From DATCYX01 sp963714425 (GTDB lineage Bacteria; Chloroflexota; Anaerolineae; Anaerolineales; UBA4823), in contig CAVQOI010000014.1 of the NCBI GenBank assembly GCA_963714425.1, positions 248,001 through 312,000 of the forward strand: 64,000 nucleotides of DNA. Direction: 5' to 3'. Below, one piece after another: positions 61,235-64,000 of the stretch (within the stretch, counting starts at the first letter, position 1; every line of letters begins with the position of its first letter). The notes under the pieces were generated by a model. The model did not search any database and was not told the DNA's origin. It saw only the letters and a program-made list of their open reading frames with translations. A program made the position numbers and the translations under genes.

Positions 61235-62113
61235 CTACACTTCCACAAAGTAAGATTCTGCAGCTCTGTCAATCAGTTCGCGACTCATGGCAGGTGCTAC
61301 TGCCAGATAGCGAGCAAAGTCCAGAATTTGATCGCACAGGTCGCGGGGATGGGAAGCGCGTAGCTTGCGACCGCGCTTGATGTACCATTCTTGCAGGAGG
61401 TACGCCAGTCCCCTGTCGCTATAAGGAATATTTTTTACAGATGCAACCCGACGAAATATCTCACGGTAGTCATCATAATTAGGATCGCCAATTTCAATCT
61501 TGTGCCTCAAGCGTCGCAGAAAGGCTTCGTCGACAAGATCCTTTGGCGGTAAATTTGTAGAGAATACAACCAGCACATCGAAAGGAACCTCAACTTTCCG
61601 ACCGGTGTGCAGGGTTAAATAATCTATCCTGTTTTCAAGCGGCACAATCCAACGATTGAGGAGATCGCGAGGTCTAACTTGCTGTCTGCCAAAATCGTCA
61701 ATGAGTAATATTCCTCCGTTGGCTTTTACCTGAAATGGAGCTTCATAATATTTATTCACATCATCAAAGACCAGATCCAAACCTTCTAAATTTAGCTCCC
61801 CGCCAACGACGATAAATGGTCTGCGGATACGGATCCAGCGAGGATCACGTCGTGTACCGCTGCGTAAGGCACCTGTTCCTTGTGGAGAAGAATCTTCTTC
61901 ACGTATTAATTGGTGGTTGACTGTATCGAATAGCTTAACAACCTGACCATCGATATAAATTGCATAGGGTATATACATGCTCTCACGCAGCATCATACCC
62001 CCGATTGCACGTGCAATGCTGGTTTTACCATTTCCAGGCGGGCCATAGAGGAAGATTGACGTGCCTGAGTTTATTGCCGGGCCAAGACGTTGAAAAATTC
62101 GCTCGGAAAGCAC
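61235..62113 (-). CDS. AAA-type ATPase, C-terminal part of a frameshifted gene
   Basis: Carries the ATPase core: Walker A FLYGPPGNGKTS, Walker B ILLIDDFG, sensor-type VFSTNLPP and FLRRLRHKI. The frame opens at GTG 62113 only by default: upstream in this frame the translation QTYSSQSRIKQALSDLVLSE continues the family sequence back to a TAA at about 62164-62166. The N-terminal half of the same protein is the 62071-62580 frame. A single missing base near 62160 explains the split. Intact homologues are single proteins of about 430-460 aa (family knowledge). Role unknown; MoxR-like chaperone activity is possible. Confidence 0.75.
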   Translation of the reverse strand: MLSERIFQRLGPAINSGTSIFLYGPPGNGKTSIARAIGGMMLRESMYIPYAIYIDGQVVKLFDTVNHQLIREEDSSPQGTGALRSGTRRDPRWIRIRRPFIVVGGELNLEGLDLVFDDVNKYYEAPFQVKANGGILLIDDFGRQQVRPRDLLNRWIVPLENRIDYLTLHTGRKVEVPFDVLVVFSTNLPPKDLVDEAFLRRLRHKIEIGDPNYDDYREIFRRVASVKNIPYSDRGLAYLLQEWYIKRGRKLRASHPRDLCDQILDFARYLAVAPAMSRELIDRAAESYFVEV

Positions 62114-62580
62114 GAGATCGGAGAGAGCTTGTTTAATCCGCGACTGACTACTGTAAGTCTGCCTTTACCCTGACGCAGCACCGATTCATTGTATACTTTT
62201 ATCGGAACCGGAGCTGGACCAGCGTACTGACTGCGTTCGAGAGCTTCTCGGGCGCGGGCGATGCCTGCCCCAGTGATCGCATACACATATGCGCCTTCAC
62301 CCAAACCGACATGCTGAGACGATTTAATCTCTGTGAATTTCTCTCTTTTCAGGTTTTCCAGGATTTGGTCGATCACGCCAGCGAATGGCAGTGCCATCTC
62401 TTCAGCCACCTTGAAGCCGGTCATGTAACCCTGAAAATACAATATTTTTAATGCCAGGTCTTGCAACCAAAGGGCAGATAAGCCTGTTTCCCCGATCATC
62501 GTGATTGGAGGGGGGACAAATAATCCGCCAGTTTTCGGCTTCACTCCAAGGGTAGTCGCAAAAGGGCGATATGTTGTCAT
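62071..62580 (-). CDS. N-terminal part of the same AAA ATPase (frameshifted)
   Basis: A 169-codon frame. Residues about 25-125 form a winged-helix-like domain (TGLSALWLQDLALKILYFQG and AGPAPVPIKVYNESV are family-typical), which precedes the AAA core in intact relatives. From about codon 140 (after LRQGKG) the translation stops resembling the family, and the correct continuation appears in the other frame. The shift lies at the CC at 62162-62163 (GG on the coding strand). Either a sequencing indel, a real inactivating mutation or programmed slippage. ATG at 62580 follows an extended -10 promoter. Confidence 0.7.
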   Translation of the reverse strand: MTTYRPFATTLGVKPKTGGLFVPPPITMIGETGLSALWLQDLALKILYFQGYMTGFKVAEEMALPFAGVIDQILENLKREKFTEIKSSQHVGLGEGAYVYAITGAGIARAREALERSQYAGPAPVPIKVYNESVLRQGKGRLTVVSRGLNKLSPISCFPSEFFNVLARQ

Positions 62581-62614
62581 CTCACTCGCTCCCGGAATCT
62601 CCCAGAATGGTTAA

Positions 62615-62623
62615 ATTATAGCA
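62615..62623 (-). promoter_or_regulatory. Extended -10 promoter of the AAA ATPase gene
   Basis: TGCTATAAT on the minus strand (62615-62623), about 35 bp before ATG 62580. A -35-like TTAGAT lies 16 bp upstream of TATAAT, inside the end of recJ. Confidence 0.55.
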
Positions 62624-62644
62624 TGCCACAATTTGAATCTAACC

Positions 62645-64000
62645 CTACAGAGATGAAGGCTTGATATCGTGTACATTGAGCTGTAGGGTGATACGTCCAT
62701 TGAATTCATTCGTCTCAAACGAATAAAGAATATCAACGCTTGCGGGCAACCTGTTCCCCCAATGCCCCTGCCTGAAGGCGATTGCATCATATATGATTTG
62801 TCCATCGGTAAGGCTCATTTTTAGGTGCGTCTTTTCGCGACCGACAGTTTGACTGCGAATCACCTTCAAGTTTCTCGAAATGAAGTGGACGGATCGGTTC
62901 CCGTACCCTGTAGGTTGTAACCACTCCAAATACTTTAGTATTTCTGGTTTTAACTCAACCAATGGGAGCTCGATGTCCGCATAGAGAACAGGTCGAAGTT
63001 CTACGCTTGATAACTGAATTTTCGCAAGACTCATCAGCCTTTCTTTCAGGCGGGGTAAATTCTCATTTCGTATCGTAAAACCTGCTGCTGCAGCGTGACC
63101 ACCGTGATGTTCTAATAAATCCGAACACTCATCGAGCGCCTGAGTGATATGGAATTCCGGGATGCTCCTGCACGAAGCTCGAGAGAAATCCTCTCCAAGA
63201 GAAGCAATCACGGTAGGGCGGTAGTATTGCTCGCACAATCGGGAAGCTGCCAATCCGATCACACCTGAATTAAAATCTGGGTGAGCTGCGAACAATAGAA
63301 TGGCATCTGGCTCTTCACCGATGGTAATGGCTTCCGCCACTGATTGGATTTCGCGTGTTAACTCCTGCCGTTCATGGTTAAAAATTTCTAGCTGTTGGGC
63401 AATATTCGCGGCCGTCGCGATGTCTTTCGTGGTAAGGAGTTCTAGTGCAGCGAGGGCTGTATCCAGGCGCCCAGCCGCATTGATGCGTGGTGCCAGCATA
63501 AATCCTATGGCTGAAGCGTCAATGCGATCCGCTCTTAACCCGGCGACTGCGATTAATGCCTGTATTCCAGGGCGATGAGGTGATCGCAGATAGTTAAGGC
63601 CTGCCCTCACAAGTGCTCGATTTTCTCCGGTCAGTGGCGCCATATCGGCCACAGTCCCCAGGGCAACCAAATCCTGCCACTCACCACAAGCTTCCTCACC
63701 TAAAAGTGCACAAGCCAGTTTATACGCCAAGCCAACGCCAGCAAGCTCTTTTTCCGGATATCCATCATTTGGCAGTTTGGGATTGATAATAGCAATCGCC
63801 CGAGGTATCTGTGGGGACGGGTGGTGGTGGTCGCTGATAATGAGATCCATTCCAAGCTCAAATGCATGCTCAGCTTCTGCGAATGAGCGGATACCGCAGT
63901 CGACCGTTATTACAAGACTGATTCCAGCACTATTCAGAGTGTTCAATGCTTCTATATTCAGCCCATATCCCTCATCGAATCGATTAGGGATATAGCCTTG
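62645..64000 (-). CDS. recJ: Single-stranded-DNA-specific exonuclease RecJ (5' part outside window)
   Basis: 5'-3' ssDNA exonuclease of recombination and base-excision repair, DHH superfamily. About 451 residues are present and the frame is open through base 64000, where the coding sequence reads YIPNRFDEGYGL, so the start and motif I lie outside. Visible: TVDCGIRS, the SDHHHP DHH motif, INPKLP, PRINAAGRL (DHHA1/motif), and GGHAAAAGFTI. A shorter start at 63946 is an artefact of the cut. The C-terminal OB-like domain (last 110 residues) is complete. Confidence 0.93.
   Translation of the reverse strand, partial: QGYIPNRFDEGYGLNIEALNTLNSAGISLVITVDCGIRSFAEAEHAFELGMDLIISDHHHPSPQIPRAIAIINPKLPNDGYPEKELAGVGLAYKLACALLGEEACGEWQDLVALGTVADMAPLTGENRALVRAGLNYLRSPHRPGIQALIAVAGLRADRIDASAIGFMLAPRINAAGRLDTALAALELLTTKDIATAANIAQQLEIFNHERQELTREIQSVAEAITIGEEPDAILLFAAHPDFNSGVIGLAASRLCEQYYRPTVIASLGEDFSRASCRSIPEFHITQALDECSDLLEHHGGHAAAAGFTIRNENLPRLKERLMSLAKIQLSSVELRPVLYADIELPLVELKPEILKYLEWLQPTGYGNRSVHFISRNLKVIRSQTVGREKTHLKMSLTDGQIIYDAIAFRQGHWGNRLPASVDILYSFETNEFNGRITLQLNVHDIKPSSL

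Noticed and set aside
62113..62113. GTG as a genuine independent start of the AAA ATPase core
   Set aside because: Family-like sequence continues upstream of it in the same frame, so it is better explained as the interior of a frameshifted gene.
63946..63946. TTG as the start of recJ
   Set aside because: The frame and RecJ-like sequence (YIPNRFDEGYGL) continue to the window edge; the true start lies outside.
1..64000. CRISPR arrays, transposons, prophage or integrase genes
   Set aside because: I looked for regularly spaced repeats, terminal inverted repeats and recombinase motifs and saw none; the signalling cluster has ordinary codon use and gene packing.

Overview
The window looks like a chromosomal segment of a Chloroflexota bacterium, most likely class Anaerolineae. 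This rests on gene style: very many GAF-domain signalling proteins, Thr/Pro-rich secreted tails, an N-terminal cysteine motif on a LysM protein, a tungsten-type aldehyde:ferredoxin oxidoreductase, and an ECF sigma factor paired with a DUF5667-type protein. No rRNA is present, so the placement is inference. Genes are tightly packed, with many 4-bp start/stop overlaps. I see no transposase, prophage or CRISPR array.

Layout. 1-1446 (-): end of an amino-acid ABC transporter locus (permease cut by the window edge, and a binding lipoprotein). 1639-4782 (+): SCP2-like protein, TPR-like lipoprotein-style protein and an LCP cell-wall ligase. 12932-4783 (-): argF, ald, a CoA-transferase, pyk, a LysM protein and a degenerate DNA methylase. 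13036-17676 (+): a three-gene phosphorelay (GAF kinase, receiver-GAF kinase, DNA-binding regulator) behind a good promoter. 34154-17713 (-): a 16.4-kb signalling cluster. 34371-34443 (-): tRNA-Gly(CCC) with a consensus promoter and an intrinsic terminator. 34803-38248 (+): aldehyde oxidoreductase and NAD(P)HX repair enzyme. 42596-38314 (-): ECF sigma, membrane DUF5667 protein, GT-C-like protein, DUF948-like and YtxH proteins, ending in a hairpin. 42964-47646 (+): unknown protein with an MFS transporter, then site-2 protease, Kef-type antiporter and PII-like protein. 49641-47673 (-): tgt and uppP. 49754-54031 (+): class III aminotransferase, PAS/GAF kinase, CpXC protein. 54702-54028 (-) and 54763-55752 (+): divergent FHA-wHTH regulator and Ser/Thr kinase. 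64000-55754 (-): recJ (cut by the edge), an AAA ATPase split by a frameshift, glycerophosphodiesterase, threonine dehydratase-like enzyme, a lone CoA-transferase beta subunit and a GH3-like membrane protein.

The most unusual part is the cluster at 34154-17713. In transcription order it has two single-domain receivers, a soluble MshEN-GAF protein, three membrane receptors with different sensors (7TM; dCACHE; multi-TM plus dCACHE), one PAS-GAF hybrid histidine kinase, a threonine-synthase-like PLP enzyme fused to a complete receiver domain, and an EamA exporter. The receptors share HAMP-coiled coil-GAF-GAF but have no kinase, cyclase or chemotaxis output. The simplest reading is that several receptors feed one kinase, whose phosphoryl output reaches an amino-acid enzyme directly. 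One receptor carries residues resembling the amino-acid-binding motif of dCACHE sensors, which fits an amino-acid theme. That wiring is inference; the domain content is seen in the sequence.
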